The notes beneath the pieces were generated by a model. It saw nothing but the letters and a program-made list of their open reading frames with translations, did not search any database and was not told the origin of the DNA. This document shows, piece by piece, positions 1-13,100 of a stretch of DNA of 64,000 bases; within the stretch, counting starts at the first letter, position 1; each line of letters opens with the position of its first letter. Source of the stretch: Atrichornis clamosus (lineage: Eukaryota; Chordata; Aves; Passeriformes; Menuridae); NCBI GenBank assembly GCA_013400975.1, contig WBMZ01012675.1, forward strand, positions 56,962-120,961. The letters are read 5' to 3'. A program made the translations under genes and the position numbers.

Positions 1-1024
1 AGAATAAAATTTTTCACATTACACTTTTATGTTTCAGAAAGTGTTCAGATCAAGATCCGAATATGCTCAGAGCATCTGTGATGCTGAGAATTAGTTTAGT
101 TATGAGTATTGTTATTGTGGCCATTACTTCAGGCTCCCCTTCGCATGAATTCCACTGCTGATGGCAGGAAGGGCTGGAAAAAACTGTCCCCCAAACATGA
201 AGCTCTAATCAGTTGTTACCATTTTGAAACTTTGCTTCAGATCTGGCTTATAACCCACCTTAATTTTGTGCATCAGCCTTTGAAATGGTATGTGCAGGAT
301 ACAGCAAACCAGTTTGTTCCTCAGGAAGGTTTATTTGTGAATATTGTATATTAGAACCTTACATTACCTACTGGCAGATAGGGTAACATTGAATTTCCCA
401 TTTAACTGCCTATGTTTATCAATATTGTAATAGGTCACACTATTGACATAATTTTTTTTCTCTTTCTCTCTCCCCTCCCTTCACCCTCCCACATCAATTT
501 TTTCACTTCTGGCAACTTCATCCCTGCACTACCTCCCAAAAATCATTGCCTCTCAAGGAGACTAATCCTTCCCTTTCCTTTTTATTGTGGTGGTTGTTGT
601 CTTTATTAAAGTAAAATGGAAATGTGAGGATTACCTGTGAGACTAAGGCATTCTTTTGTCTTTAGGACTTGAATTGAATTTTTTTAATAGTGTCTTTTGG
701 TCACACACAAAAATAAAATTTAAAAAAAAGGTCACAGGGAAATAACTGAGTGTCATCCTGATGACTTAGTTTGAGAGAGATTCTAATAAAAACATTGACC
801 CATGTAATTGATTTTAATGGCAGCTTTGTGCCATCTTCTGTTCTCTGGAAATGCGCCAGATGCCATCAGCACAGCCTCGGGGGACCGAGGGGCATAGAGC
901 AGCAGATGAGTGGTTTCTCTGAAGCCCAGAGTAACTCGGATAGATTAGTTTGGTTGATAAACACAGAGCACAGCAGGCTCCAAAGGCAACTGAGGGTACA
1001 ACTGACCTTTTTGTTCTCTGTCAG
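1..1024 (+). other. RPS6KC1: 3' end of the intron upstream of the first visible RPS6KC1 exon
   Basis: No coding segment was found here. The intron ends in a pyrimidine-rich stretch and CTGTCAG at 1018-1024, with a good branch-point candidate CTGAC at 1002-1006, about 20 nt from the acceptor. The short open frames on both strands have no recognisable content. Confidence 0.8.
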
Positions 1025-1157
1025 GGTCTAAGGAAAAGTAGTGAGTGCAGCAGGAGCAGAACGACCATCATCCCCCGCTGTGTGCCCAACATGGTGTGTC
1101 TGCACAAGTACATCATCTCCGAGGAGTCTGTCTTTCTCGTGTTGCAGCACGCAGAAG
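1025..1157 (+). CDS. RPS6KC1: RPS6KC1 exon: kinase N-lobe end and hinge
   Basis: This 133-nt exon starts in phase 0 (GGT, Gly) and ends after one base of a glycine codon. It encodes residues 1-44 of the visible fragment: a basic serine-rich stretch ([12 protein letters not shown]), then the N-lobe strand and hinge region ([19 protein letters not shown]). The VAIK lysine and glycine loop must lie in upstream exons. The donor after AAG is GTTTGT, which is weak against the GTRAGT consensus. Read-through would stop after five codons at 1172-1174. Confidence 0.93.
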
Positions 1158-4100
1158 GTTTGTCTCTCACTTAAGCATATTGTTCAAAAGAGTCAAAGGT
1201 TTTCAATCAATGGTACACTTCGTTGTCAAATTAATCTCTCATACATCTGGTTAAAATATTTTTAGCGTGCCTAAGAGATGTCATGTAAGACACCCCACTC
1301 CGTTCCTCTGTCCCTCCCCTTTTTCCCCTCTCAGTCTGTGGTGGATCTGATTCCTGTTTCAAATGGCCTCTAATCCTGATGGGTTACTTGAATTGTAGCA
1401 ATATTGAAAGCTTCCAACTGTTTATTTTCTACAGGAGAGGGAGTGCTTTGACTGCAACAACTATCTCCATTATTTACCGTCATCTCTCAGAGATAAAGAC
1501 TTTGGCTACTTTTTAAAACTTTGACTAGTAAATCTTTTTATCATCTTATAGTTAAAATGGCAAGTATTTGCGCAAGAATTTAATAGCTCTGCTAAAACTC
1601 GTGAACATTTGCCTGTTGGTTAATATTGCATAGTTATTCTGATCTGGATTTTTAAGAAAATAGCTAGTGGCATCACTCAGGAGTTCAAAGCAGAATCACA
1701 GAATTGTGCCTTCAAACTATTTATAAAATTCCTGTTAAATGTACAGGGAACAGGTGGCACAAAATAATTACATTTTGATTTTTTTGTCTAACACCTGGAT
1801 TTAAATATTCCCTAAATGTAATTACCCATATTTGTTTAGAATGAGTGCAGAATATAAATTTTGGGATTGCTAATAGTTCCTCTTTTTTTTAGGAAATGTT
1901 AATAACTCAACCAGAATGGGTGATGTGAAGGAACTAAGCTGACTGATAGAGATGATAATTTTCTTACATTGAATATTATTTCTTTTTTCCCTAATAACTT
2001 AAATGTTGGCTTTTTCATGAACAATTTGTCATATGAGGCCAGTTAAAGTTAACTTTGCAGCAGGAGTGACTGTTTCTGCTATGTGTGACTTGGTTTTGCC
2101 ATGAGCAGCGATGCATGAAGAAAAGCCTCACATTACAGTACTGCCTGACGGTGATCTTGGGAGCTTACAGTCCTGCTCTGTCCAGTGCTACTGCTCTGTC
2201 CAGTGCTACTTTTCTTGAGGTGTGTGTATTTCAGCGGGATAACTTGAACTGCAATCTCCACATAACCTGGGGCATTTTGTTCGGAGAAAAAATATTTTTA
2301 AAAACCCACAACCAAAGAAACTCCAAAATCAATGAAAACCCCACCCACAACCCTTGTCAGATACTAACTGCCCTTAAGGGTAGCATAATCAAAGAATTGG
2401 AAGTGATAATTTTATTGTGACAACAGTTAAAAAAATGGAGACATTGCATAATCAGAGCTCTTTCATTTAAGAAGCCTCAGCTTAACATTTGGAATGGATG
2501 GAGTGTTGTTCTTAAAAAAGGAATGACTTTTTTCTGGTTATCTTCAACATGATCACAAATGCAGTGAAATGTGCTTTGCCTGCATGTCTTGCTTTTACCA
2601 AGATTGGCTGTAAAGTGTTTTGACTTACGTGGAGGAAGGATTTTTAGTTTAGTAATCTTTTTTTACTTCTGAATCACGTTTGTGCAACAGACAGCCTTGT
2701 GCAGCACTCCAAACCATTTGTTTAACTTGCCAGGAGTGCAGGTGGTATTGTAAAGCATCCTTGTTTCTGCTGCCCAGGCAGGAAACACATACTTGGAGGC
2801 ACCCACAGCTGTGTTGCCTCTCTCCCAGCTGTGGGTCAAAGGCATGCAAGGAGGAGACATGGGAGGGATATACGTTATTTTGAGATGGGTTTGGGAGAGG
2901 CAGTACTGATGAGATATGAGTGCTTTCTACAGGGAGAGCTCTGGAGGAGAACAGTGGGTAGGGAGCATCGGAGAAACTGGGGAGCATTGCAGAGAGGATG
3001 GAGGACTGGCAGGCTGTGCTGGAGAGGAAGGAGAGAGCTGCAGTGATCAGAAGGGATTTTCATGTGGATAAGGGCTGTTGTTGGTGATACACAATACATG
3101 AGTTCACTTGGACACTTCTGGGTATAAGTTGTGAATTTATACAGGTGAGGTTTTCCCTCACTTTCTGGTAAAGCACTGAGTAGTTTGGAGAGGGGTTCAC
3201 TTGTATCCGTGTTTGCAAATCATTCAAAAATTATGATGTGCTGTAAGGACTTTCCCCTGATTATCAGGGTATTAACAAAGTTAGTGTCATTAAGGATTGT
3301 CCCCTGCTTTCACAGGCCTATGCTGGAAAGCGATTCAGGAGAAAGGCTTCTAAATCTATGTGAATAAAGCATGAATAAAAACGGGGCTAAAGTTATCCTG
3401 TACTATATGCAGAGACTAGTCTTTCTCACCCCACTGATGCTGGTCTTACCAGATCAGTCTTACGTTAGTAGTACCCATCCTTTAAATTATGAGGATAATA
3501 ATACCAGGAATTCCTGTGAACAAAATGATCTTGTCCATCTCAGACCAAATATAAATAGAGAAAGTGCTTGTAGTTAATGTTGGTAAAGGATAAAAAATTT
3601 TAAGACAGTACTTTTTAAGTGGTAGTCTCTTGAAATGTTATTTCATGACTTTATGAATGCTCTTAAGATTCATAGTCCAATTAATTCTATTCCAATAGGA
3701 AGGAAGATTCTGCCAGTCAAATTTATAAGTGGTGCCTGATTTACGATGTTAGGTATGTTAGCTACACCATTGGGAAGTTCAAGGGTAAAATATTAATTTA
3801 AATGGGCAGTGGCTCATATTACAGCAAATTTGGAGGTTTTGATGTTGTGTGTGGACAATATGTGTTTGCTAAGCAGCTCAGCGTTTCCTGTTCATAGTAG
3901 ATTTTAACTGTATTATTAAGTGCAACACTGTTGGGTTTTGAGTGGAATTCTGCAAGCTTGACCACAGACTCAAGAAGAAGACGTTTGTTTTTTTGTTTTG
4001 GTAAATCATGATGCTGCTACACGCTCAGAATCAGTGACTGAGGTCTCCTGCAGACTTTTCTCATGGGCAGAGTGAGAAGCTTCAAGGATACATCAGAAGC

Positions 4101-7100
4101 ACGAAAGTCCATAAAGTTCTCTTGTAGCTTTGTTGGAAAGCACTTGGCAAGTTCTAGTGTGGGAGAGAGCCAATCTGATGTTAATAAGGCCTCACTTCTT
4201 CCTGGCACTACTAACTACAGAAATTTTAGAAACAGATGCTTCAAAAATAGGCTAGGGGGCTTCCATGGGACATCAAAGTTTAAGTGGCTGTTAGAAGCTG
4301 TCAAATCTCTTTAAGCATAAACAAGCGGGAGTTTCTATCAATCTGGAGAGCACTCAAGAAACTTCCTGCTGAAGAGGCTTGCTGCACGCAGCAATTGATA
4401 GACAACAGCACGGCAGCGTTCTGGCTTGCAGAGCTGGGGATTTGTTGTTAGGAAAGGAGATAATGCTAGCTGTAAATATTTGACAGCAATCAGAATATGT
4501 AGGAAAGGTGATACGGTCCTTGGCAAGTGACTTTTTCAGGAGGCTGCTTTGGAATAATAACTTTTGGTCCAAGTGCAGTGGGAAGTGGGAGCTTTGCCTA
4601 AACTAGCAAACTTTGCAGCAGAGATTCACCAGCAGTGGTGGAAGCAGCTGCAGATACTGAACTCTGGTGCTTGTAACTACTGTCATGTCAGTGATTAGGC
4701 AGGAGATCAGCTTCCCATTCATGTGGAGCTGCAACTCCACTGTGGCTGCCATTGGGATGTTGTGGAACATTATTGTTGTACCGTGGCAGTGCCTGCATGT
4801 CTGCTTTGCTTTTGGCCTAGGAACTGTACAAGCCAATTTTAGGCAGCCGTGGAATTAACATGATGAAGTTTACCAGTAGGCATGTGTTTATTGAAAAGGA
4901 GCTCAGTGATTCTTTGTAAACCTTTTCCAGCAAGGGAGGCTGGTAATTTGCATGAGGTGTGTGGTTTAGGATTGGTACTCCGGGCCTTAAATTATTATGC
5001 AGTGATGTAGAGAGCTGGGTCCAGTTTTGGAGAATAATTCAAGCATGTGTTTTTCAGTACTCTGGTTTTGTTCCCTATCAGATTACAGTTATTTGGAAGC
5101 CTGGGTTGTTCACTTTGGGATTTCCTAAATACAGTGACTACTGCATTCTTAGTTGCATTCCAGTTCTGCAGGAATTGGAGTATATCATCCTTCAGAGTAA
5201 TCTCATGAGCCAAGCTAGCAAAAGCTATTGATTTATTTTGGAATATATCTCCTTCGTCAGCCAGTCTTTCAGGGTGTGAGGCTGAAATGGTACCTGTCTG
5301 AGCACTGGGCGAGGAAGAATCCAACCGGTTGTGAATTTTTCTTGTCAGCTAGAACAAAAACATGTTTAGGAGACTAAATTTGCTGATCTGTTAGGTGCCT
5401 GTATTTTCTTTTTGATGTTGCTGCATCAAGTGCTATTAATAAAAAAGCTGCAGAAATGTCTGAAAGAATATAAAAGATTCCTAATCAGCTTCATCACTTG
5501 GTCACTTTATGCTGAATATCCTGTCGATTATTTTGGACACTTCTTAGATTCTGTGTCTAGAAGCAGAGGTATAAGCTCCAGAATGCTTGAAATGTGGTTA
5601 AGTATGGCACTGCTGATAAGAAATTCTTCATTGAATAATTGCAGGAGAATGTGGAGCTTGATGATTTTCAGGTGCTAATAAAACCAGAAAGCTTGAACTA
5701 GACTGGCTGTAGAGTCAGTTCATGGTAGAAGAAAACAATAATTAGTTATTTTAATAATATACTTCTGAAATTGTATTAAACACTAATAAACTTCAGCTTA
5801 ATACTGTAGCTTTTATAGTTATTTAGTCTGTTGGACTATTTGACAGTGACTGAAGCGTACTTGTTTGGATTGATTTCTGTAATTTTAGTTTTTATAGATT
5901 CCTGATACTATATTAGCATGGCTTGCTAATGGGTTTTCTTGATCTTACACAACACATGGGGAGAGGGGGAAAGATTATTAGTATGTCATTCATAAAGGCA
6001 TAATTACATACACAGATACAAATATCACTTTTGTTTGACCCTGGATTGGACGTTTTCAAAAAGGAATAAAATTGTTGTTTTTCCCTATAGGACACAATTA
6101 TTGAATGGCATTTATTTACGTATTTCCACTTGACCAGGAGGCCAGTCTTGAATTATTTGTATGTTAATGTATTTGGACATAATATTTTTTTTTGTTTACT
6201 TGTGTTTAACTCTTCAGTTGAAGTTGCAATAAGTAGTCATTTCTACTGTAATTTCTAAATACAAGTTACTATTAATGAGCAACTTACTTTAAAAAAAGTA
6301 AGATAATAGATTTGTAAAAGGAGAATGAGTTATTGTTGCGGTTCCCTCTATCTTCACAGGTGGACAGTGGTGAATTCCTGAACACTGTAAGAATAAAGAG
6401 ATTTCTTTTTTTGTCTTTTGCAACACTTACGTTCGAACCTCTCAAATATTCCAGTGATTTTTTGTGGATTTTTGAAGAATTGATTGCAACATGTCTCTTT
6501 TCCTTCCTTAACCCATCTTGCACCTCCTTTCTTAAGCTGCAGTAAGACTTTGAGTAGAGGCCAAAATCCAGTGGAGGCTGCGTGAAGTTTTGTATGAAGT
6601 GAGGTGGAGGGAGTAGAAGATGGGAGTTGTCCTGAGAGCAGCTTGACGTGTCCATAGGTGAAACCTTAAGTTGTGCAAGGATAATTCTTGCATTTTTCGT
6701 ATTGCTGGGCAGCCCAGCCCCTTCTTATCTTAGTATAGGGGTACAAAACATTTAGGTCAGTGAGAGCTGTTCAGGTGTCATAAGTAGAAGCACCCCTGGT
6801 GTCCAGTAATGACACAGGCAAAAAAGATGTGACAAAAGATCAGAGCCAAAAGGTTTTGAGCTTTCTGCATCCCTGGGTCAAAGCTCAAGGCAGGCCTCCA
6901 TTAGAAAGACCTTTTCTTGCTGCCTCCATCTGAGGAAGCACTGATGGTGCTCATATTTGCATTAAAGCCATGCCTGGAGGCTGAGGTGCTGTTGTGCCAG
7001 GCACTTCCCAAAGCTCCAAAAATCTTATGTGAGTCTTCACGGGTCATGGTCTGTGAACATGCTTTGAAGCCTGGGATTTGTGTTTTCATAAGAAATTTGT

Positions 7101-10100
7101 GAAGCAGAAGTAATAAACACTAGTAATGTGTAGATGAAAATATTTGGTTTATACTAATAAATGCGGGTGGGATGGGAGACAATGCATTTTTTTATTAAAT
7201 AATATGTTTTATTAAATACAACAGGGGGATGGTTGTCAAATGAGATTTTATTATTTGGTATGAAATGAACCTTTATAATTACATGCCTAGTTAATAAACT
7301 GGGCAAAGTTATATTGCTTAAAGTAATTTAATTGAGATTTTAAAGGAAATTAATTGTTATGGGTAAAAGTTGAAAAAGAGGAGAAACTTCTACGCATATA
7401 TAAAAATTACGTACGTTCTTGCTCTCTTTCTCATTCTCCTTTCTGTTGTTTTACCTCCTTGCCATTCATAGCAAAAGCATGAATAAATGTAAAAGTGTAA
7501 CATTAGAAAAGAACTGTTGGCGATTACGGGGTGGACAACTTTTATTTTTACCAAATCAGTTTAAGACCAGTAATCCTGAGGTCCTGTGCGAGCTCAGAGG
7601 GCAGGGCGGGGTGCCCTTTCCCCGCTGAACTGCTGTGCAAGGTGTCATGTTTAAAGCAGGTGGCCTCATCTGGAGAGCCCCCGTGGACTCCCGGCTCCTC
7701 AGAGGCGAAGTCCTGCTCCCAGGCAGCTCTGGCGGGGCCGGGGCCCTCGCTCACTTGTGCCCAGGCAGGCTCAGAGGCAGTCGCTGCCCTGGGCAGCTGA
7801 GGGGCTGCTGCTCTGCTGGGAGGCACTGAGGGGCCGCGCCTTCTGCTGTGGCAGGGCAGGGCTGGGGGTGCTTTGAATGCGCCTCTGGGCAGGTGTTTAC
7901 AGTGCTTATGCCGTGCAGTGGTCAGTATAGCAGTTGTTATTCCCTGCTCTGTGAGCATTGCTTCTCTTTGCTCCTCTTCCTTTACCGGGCATCCTTTCTC
8001 ATCGTGTTCTAGAAGGTGGCAAGGGTCATTCTGTTCTGGTGCTAACTCTGTAGTTTATGGCAGAAATCATGTGGATTAACAGATCCAGATAGTTGTTTTT
8101 ACCGTTGAACTCAAGCTGTTAGAATTCCCTCTTAATATTTTTAATATACTTAGTTTCCACCACAACCAGTGAGATTTTTTTTTCCCCTTCAAAACCAAGT
8201 CTTGTCTTAGCCAGGGGGATAGAGGGCAGGGAAACTCCACATTATATTATTCAAATTAATTTTTAAAGTGTCAAGGTTTTTCTGTCTTTGATAAGTTTTA
8301 TTTGAAATACCTGTGAATATAGAAAACCTGTTCCTAGGCAATGATAAATACTTCCTTCCTTTATTGTACTTTCTAAAGGAATTTTGCCTGATACAGAGAA
8401 TATTAAAAAAACCCCAAACTATTAAAGCATGTATTTTGGAAAAATATAAAACTCTGTTTTATCCAAATAAGTAAAAAAACCCCAACGAAAGCCTACCAAC
8501 TTTGCAGATGCCCAGTGGGCTGGATACTTACTTTTTTCTTCTACAAAGAATTTATTAGAACTCCTGCATTTTCCAGAATTTCTGTACAATCTTTTAAGTT
8601 GAAATGTCTTGACATTGCATTTTTCCCTAAGTTATCAAAGGAGACTTTCTAGCTTTAAGCCAAATTCTTGGGCACACACAAGAGATGCAGTAACTTCTTG
8701 ATTTATTTTGTGCAAATTATGTTTTGAAATCTGTAAGCTTTTTTAATATGTACAGTATTTGGAAACATAGAGAGCCCTGCTTTGTATTTTTTACATGTAG
8801 CTATTGTTTTTGGAGCTTTAACTTCGTTATAGCAAGTGAAAAGTGAAAGAACTTCTTTGGCAATGTAACCTAGAGTATTGATAAACCCTCGTGCTGCAGC
8901 AAAGCACAAAAAAATCTTTTCGAATTATGAGGTTAATGGGAGAAATATATCAGTGTTTAACTAAAAAACACCAGCTTTTTCAAAGAGAGAAACAGACACC
9001 TAAAATATCCTGCTAAAATGGTAATTTCCCTTACTGAACTTGCTGTTTAGTTTTTAGTCCATTTCCACTAATGTTGCTCATGACCTTAGAGCTGCAATAC
9101 AGAATTATTCAGTATCGGCAGAACTGGTGATGGGCACTAAACCATTTGATCTTCCCTAGTTTTTGCTTCTTTTGAGACAGCAGAGGGAGAGTAGTGACCA
9201 CCGTGCAACCTGAGGCACACTCTGAAATGAGACTTTACTGAAGTTTAAAAGCAAAAAAGCAGCAGCTTAATCTCAGATGCAGCTCTTTAAATATTTATCT
9301 AATAGTACAAATCTACTTGAAAACAAGTTGTAGTCCCTGTAATTATTTCCTCCTGAGTTAGTGGATCCAGCTTACTCTGTGGGGATAAGGATATAGTATA
9401 TAATGACAGGGAGGATATTTTCCTGTTTCATAAAAAAACCAATTCTATTTTGAGTGAAATTAAGTGATCCCTCTTTTTTTTTTTTTTTTTTTCAGGAGGA
9501 AAACTGTGGTCTTATGTCAGTAAGTTCTTAAACAGAAGTCCTGAAGAGAGCTTTGAAATTCCTGAATCCAGAACATCCAGTTCAACTAAAATTTGCCTGG
9601 AGCAACCAACACCTAGTCCTAAAGAAACTGGTAGCAGCACCGATTCCAGAGAAAGCTGTGGGGAGAGCATGCTGAAGGTGGTCCCACTGAGGAGCAGCCT
9701 AACACCAAGCTCTCAGGATGACAGCAGCAACCAGGAAGATGGTCAAGAGAGTTCCAAGTGGATGGACTCAGCATCCAGCTCAGAAGAAGAGTGCACTACC
9801 AGTTATTTAACGCTATGCAATGAATACGGGCAAGAAAAAATTGATTCTGGCTCTCTAAATGAGGAACCAGTGGTTAAGGCAGAGAGTGAAGGTCTGCATA
9901 CCAAAGAGAGAAGTTGCTTGCAGAAGTGCAGTGTTGTTGGCAGTGACAGCTTCACCTCCCAGATGGCACCTCAGGAACGAAAGCTTTTCATCGACGATGG
10001 CGAGTCGGAAGTAGCTAGCCCTACTAGGATATTGGACTCGTTAACTAGATCCAAGAACAGCCCCATGGAACTCTTCAGGATAGACAGCAAAGATAGCACT

Positions 10101-13100
10101 AGTGAGCTCCTGGGGCTTGATTTTGGAGAAAAATTATATAACCTGAAATCGGAGCCTTTGAAGCCATTGTTTGCTGTCCCAGATCATGACAGAAGCTTGG
10201 ATGCCCTGGAGAGCAAGATGGATGTGAAAGCTCATGACACCGTAAGCAGGGGTTCAAATGACTCTGTGCCAGTTATCTCCTTTAAGGATGCTGCTTTCGA
10301 TGATGTAAATAGCATTGATGAAGGAAGGCCGGATCTCCTAATAAACTTACCCGGCATGTCCGATGAAACAGAAGAACCAGCTGTGTCAGGGCCAACAAAG
10401 TTTGCAAAAACTGACAGGGACACGTCAGAAGTAAAGTTGTTAGAAACACCTGATGTCTTGCAATTAAATAGTTCTGCAGAGCCGTGCAAAGCGTTTGATC
10501 AAGAGCCAAATCATGGCGCACCAGAAGTGGGTGATCCTTTCCTCAAGGAAGCAAATGAACAAAGTGGTGTCACTCAGGGAGCTCTTGGCACCCTCTTTAT
10601 ATCCAGTCAAGAGGTAGGTGGTTCAGAAGATGGGGCTCTGTTTCAAGGGCTTGGAGCCTGCTCCTTAAACATGACAAGCAAAGAAGAAAGTTCATGTGTT
10701 TGCAACCCGCTCTCAGGTGCTCAAGATGTTAGCTTGGACAGAGACGTGTTAAGAAATGAAGGAGTGTTGTTATTTTCCAGTCAAACCAAAGACATGGGGA
10801 AAGAGGAAGCAGACTCGGCTTTGTCACCAGCAGCTGAAAGTAGAGAGACTGCACCAAAGAGGGAAGACAAAATAGCAGGAGCAGGGCAGAAGGAAATACA
10901 TCAGATTTTTCAGGACCTCGACGAAAGATTAGCGCTAACCTCCAGGTTTTATATCCCTGAGGATTGCATTCAAAGATGGGCAGCTGAAATGGTTGTAGCC
11001 CTTGATGCTTTACATAGAGAAGGAATTGTGTGCCGCGATTTGAACCCAAACAACATCTTATTGAATGATAGAGGTCAGGAACTTTTGCAAATGCATTTCT
11101 TTTTATTCGCTGTTGCTTCCAATTAACTGAGTAGGCGTTTTATCTTGTAATTAGTATCTTCATTTCCTGTCTAGAGCTTCATTATCAGTGCAGCAAATTC
11201 ACCCCCAGTAATAGCTTCTAGTACTTAATGATGCCATTATTCTTAATGATACTGTTTTTAGCTACAAAAGGAGTAATTACAGTTCACTTCTGCAGAAAAT
11301 GGAAGGGAAAAATGTTTTGATTTCTCCTGTCGTTTTGTTTTTAGGACACATTCAGCTAACGTATTTTAGCAGGTGGAGGGAGGTTGAAGATTCCTGTGAC
11401 AACGATGCCATAGAGAGAATGTACTGTGCCCCAGGTTAGAGCAATCACCTACAATGTTTCACTTGGAAAGTAGATTAGCAGCTTTCATTTTCTCATGGAG
11501 TCTCTGTAGCATAGAGCTTGAGATCATGCAGGATCTGAGTTTTCTTTGCTGCTTTTCCTGAATGTCTTAAAAAGCTACAGGGCTCATAACTGCTTTATTG
11601 TTGTACTGTGGTGGTGTTTGCTGTCATTTCCATAAAGTGTAATTGTACTGAATGTCTTGTTTGAGCAAGTTTAAGGAATGTTCTGCTTTCTTATTTCCTA
11701 TGTGCGAGTACATCTTGGTAACTGAAAAGAGCATATGAGACTGAAAAGGTGGCACTAAGGCCCTTAAAAATACAAAAAATTTATACATGCAAAGGACATT
11801 GAGGGGTGAGGGGAGAACCACAGAGGTTTGAAAAATACAACCCTAATAGGCTCAGAGATGCCTCTGACAGTTTTGATGAGCTACAGAGTGGGCTTTGAAA
11901 TAGTTTAGAGAGCTCTTTTCTTAGAACTGCTTTCATTAATCATGAGGGTGATAAAATCAATATCTCTTGGGTTTTTATAGCAAGGATGGCACTTGAAACT
12001 GAACCCTCCCTCTTTTCCTTTTTCCAATTTATTTTCTGCTAATATAGTAGTCAAATGGTAGTGACAGCTAAAAAATCAGGTGTTTCACATACAGCTTCAT
12101 ACTTTTAAAACCTCATAGCTAGCTTATAAAAGCTAGGTTTAGAGTTGAAATTACTACTTTTTTATTCTGAATTCAAAATGCCGACATAACTTTCTGCTGA
12201 GTGCATGGCCTGGCCAGGCATTGCAACTTGGCATGCAGGTAGTCCTCAAGCTCAGAGTCTGCAAATGTGCTCAGAAAAACTTACAATAAGAGTTAACAGC
12301 AGTTCTGAATTCCAAGTTCTGAATTTAGTTTGGCATGAGGTCTTTATTCTATATTTTTGTTCTGCAAGTGAAATGCCGTAAGGAGCTATGTCGGTGAATA
12401 AAGGTGGTAGGAACTTAACAAAAATTTGAATATCAGCTTCTTGAGATAAACGAAGAATAAAATCCTTTCTATCCAGGTGCAAGTCAAAAGGGCAGGTATT
12501 ACCGAAAATAATTCTTTTTACCTATCAAAGTAAAGCCAGCACCTTCGTTCTACCCTCGCACCACTTTTATTCAAGAAGAAGATAATTGGGGAATCCCAGC
12601 AATTATTATGTTTGTTAAATAGATGGTTGTCCTGGTTGCCAGCATGCATGACAACCTGTTAGAAAGAGGTGTTTCCCTGCCTCCCTAACCCAGCCTGGAA
12701 CAAAGCGCTCCCCAGTTGAGTAGCAGCAAAGATGGAAGTGCTGCCTTTTCCCACCCTGTCATCATTAATGAGCTGTGAAAGTCAAAGCTTAATTTTTCTG
12801 TACTTTAATGAGGATCCAAAGGGACGGTTTTTTTGCCCCCTAAGCCCCAACCAGCCTACTCCTGCAGTAATTAAGTGTTTAGGGAGCAGTTGAAATAATA
12901 TTTAGAAGTCCCCAAATTCAAGAATAAAGTTTTCCATACCCTCGTTATTTCTACCTCACAGCACAGGTGTGGTATCCATCTGGGCTTTGCTTGGTTAAGT
13001 TGCCTTCCCCTTTCTGCCCTCTCTTCCCTACCCCAAGCTGAGTTGGCTTTGTGTCTTCAGCTGGTGAGCTACAAGGTGAAGATTTGCAAATGCAAATATT

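Larger units (their letters stand above)
1158..9495 (+). other. RPS6KC1: RPS6KC1 intron, 8.3 kb
   Basis: An AT-rich intron bounded by GT at 1158 and a long T tract plus CAG at about 9473-9495. It holds a short 18-bp tandem duplication (2173-2208) and an isolated GC-rich block (about 7565-7880). I recognise no coding exon, RNA gene or intact transposon in it; the open frames of 60-136 codons look like chance. Confidence 0.75.

Noticed and set aside
4995..5324. 109-codon minus-strand open frame inside the RPS6KC1 intron
   Set aside because: No known family, and it overlaps a plus-strand frame; likely chance in an intron.
10232..11049. Minus-strand open frames opposite the large RPS6KC1 exon
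   Set aside because: Shadows of the real coding strand.
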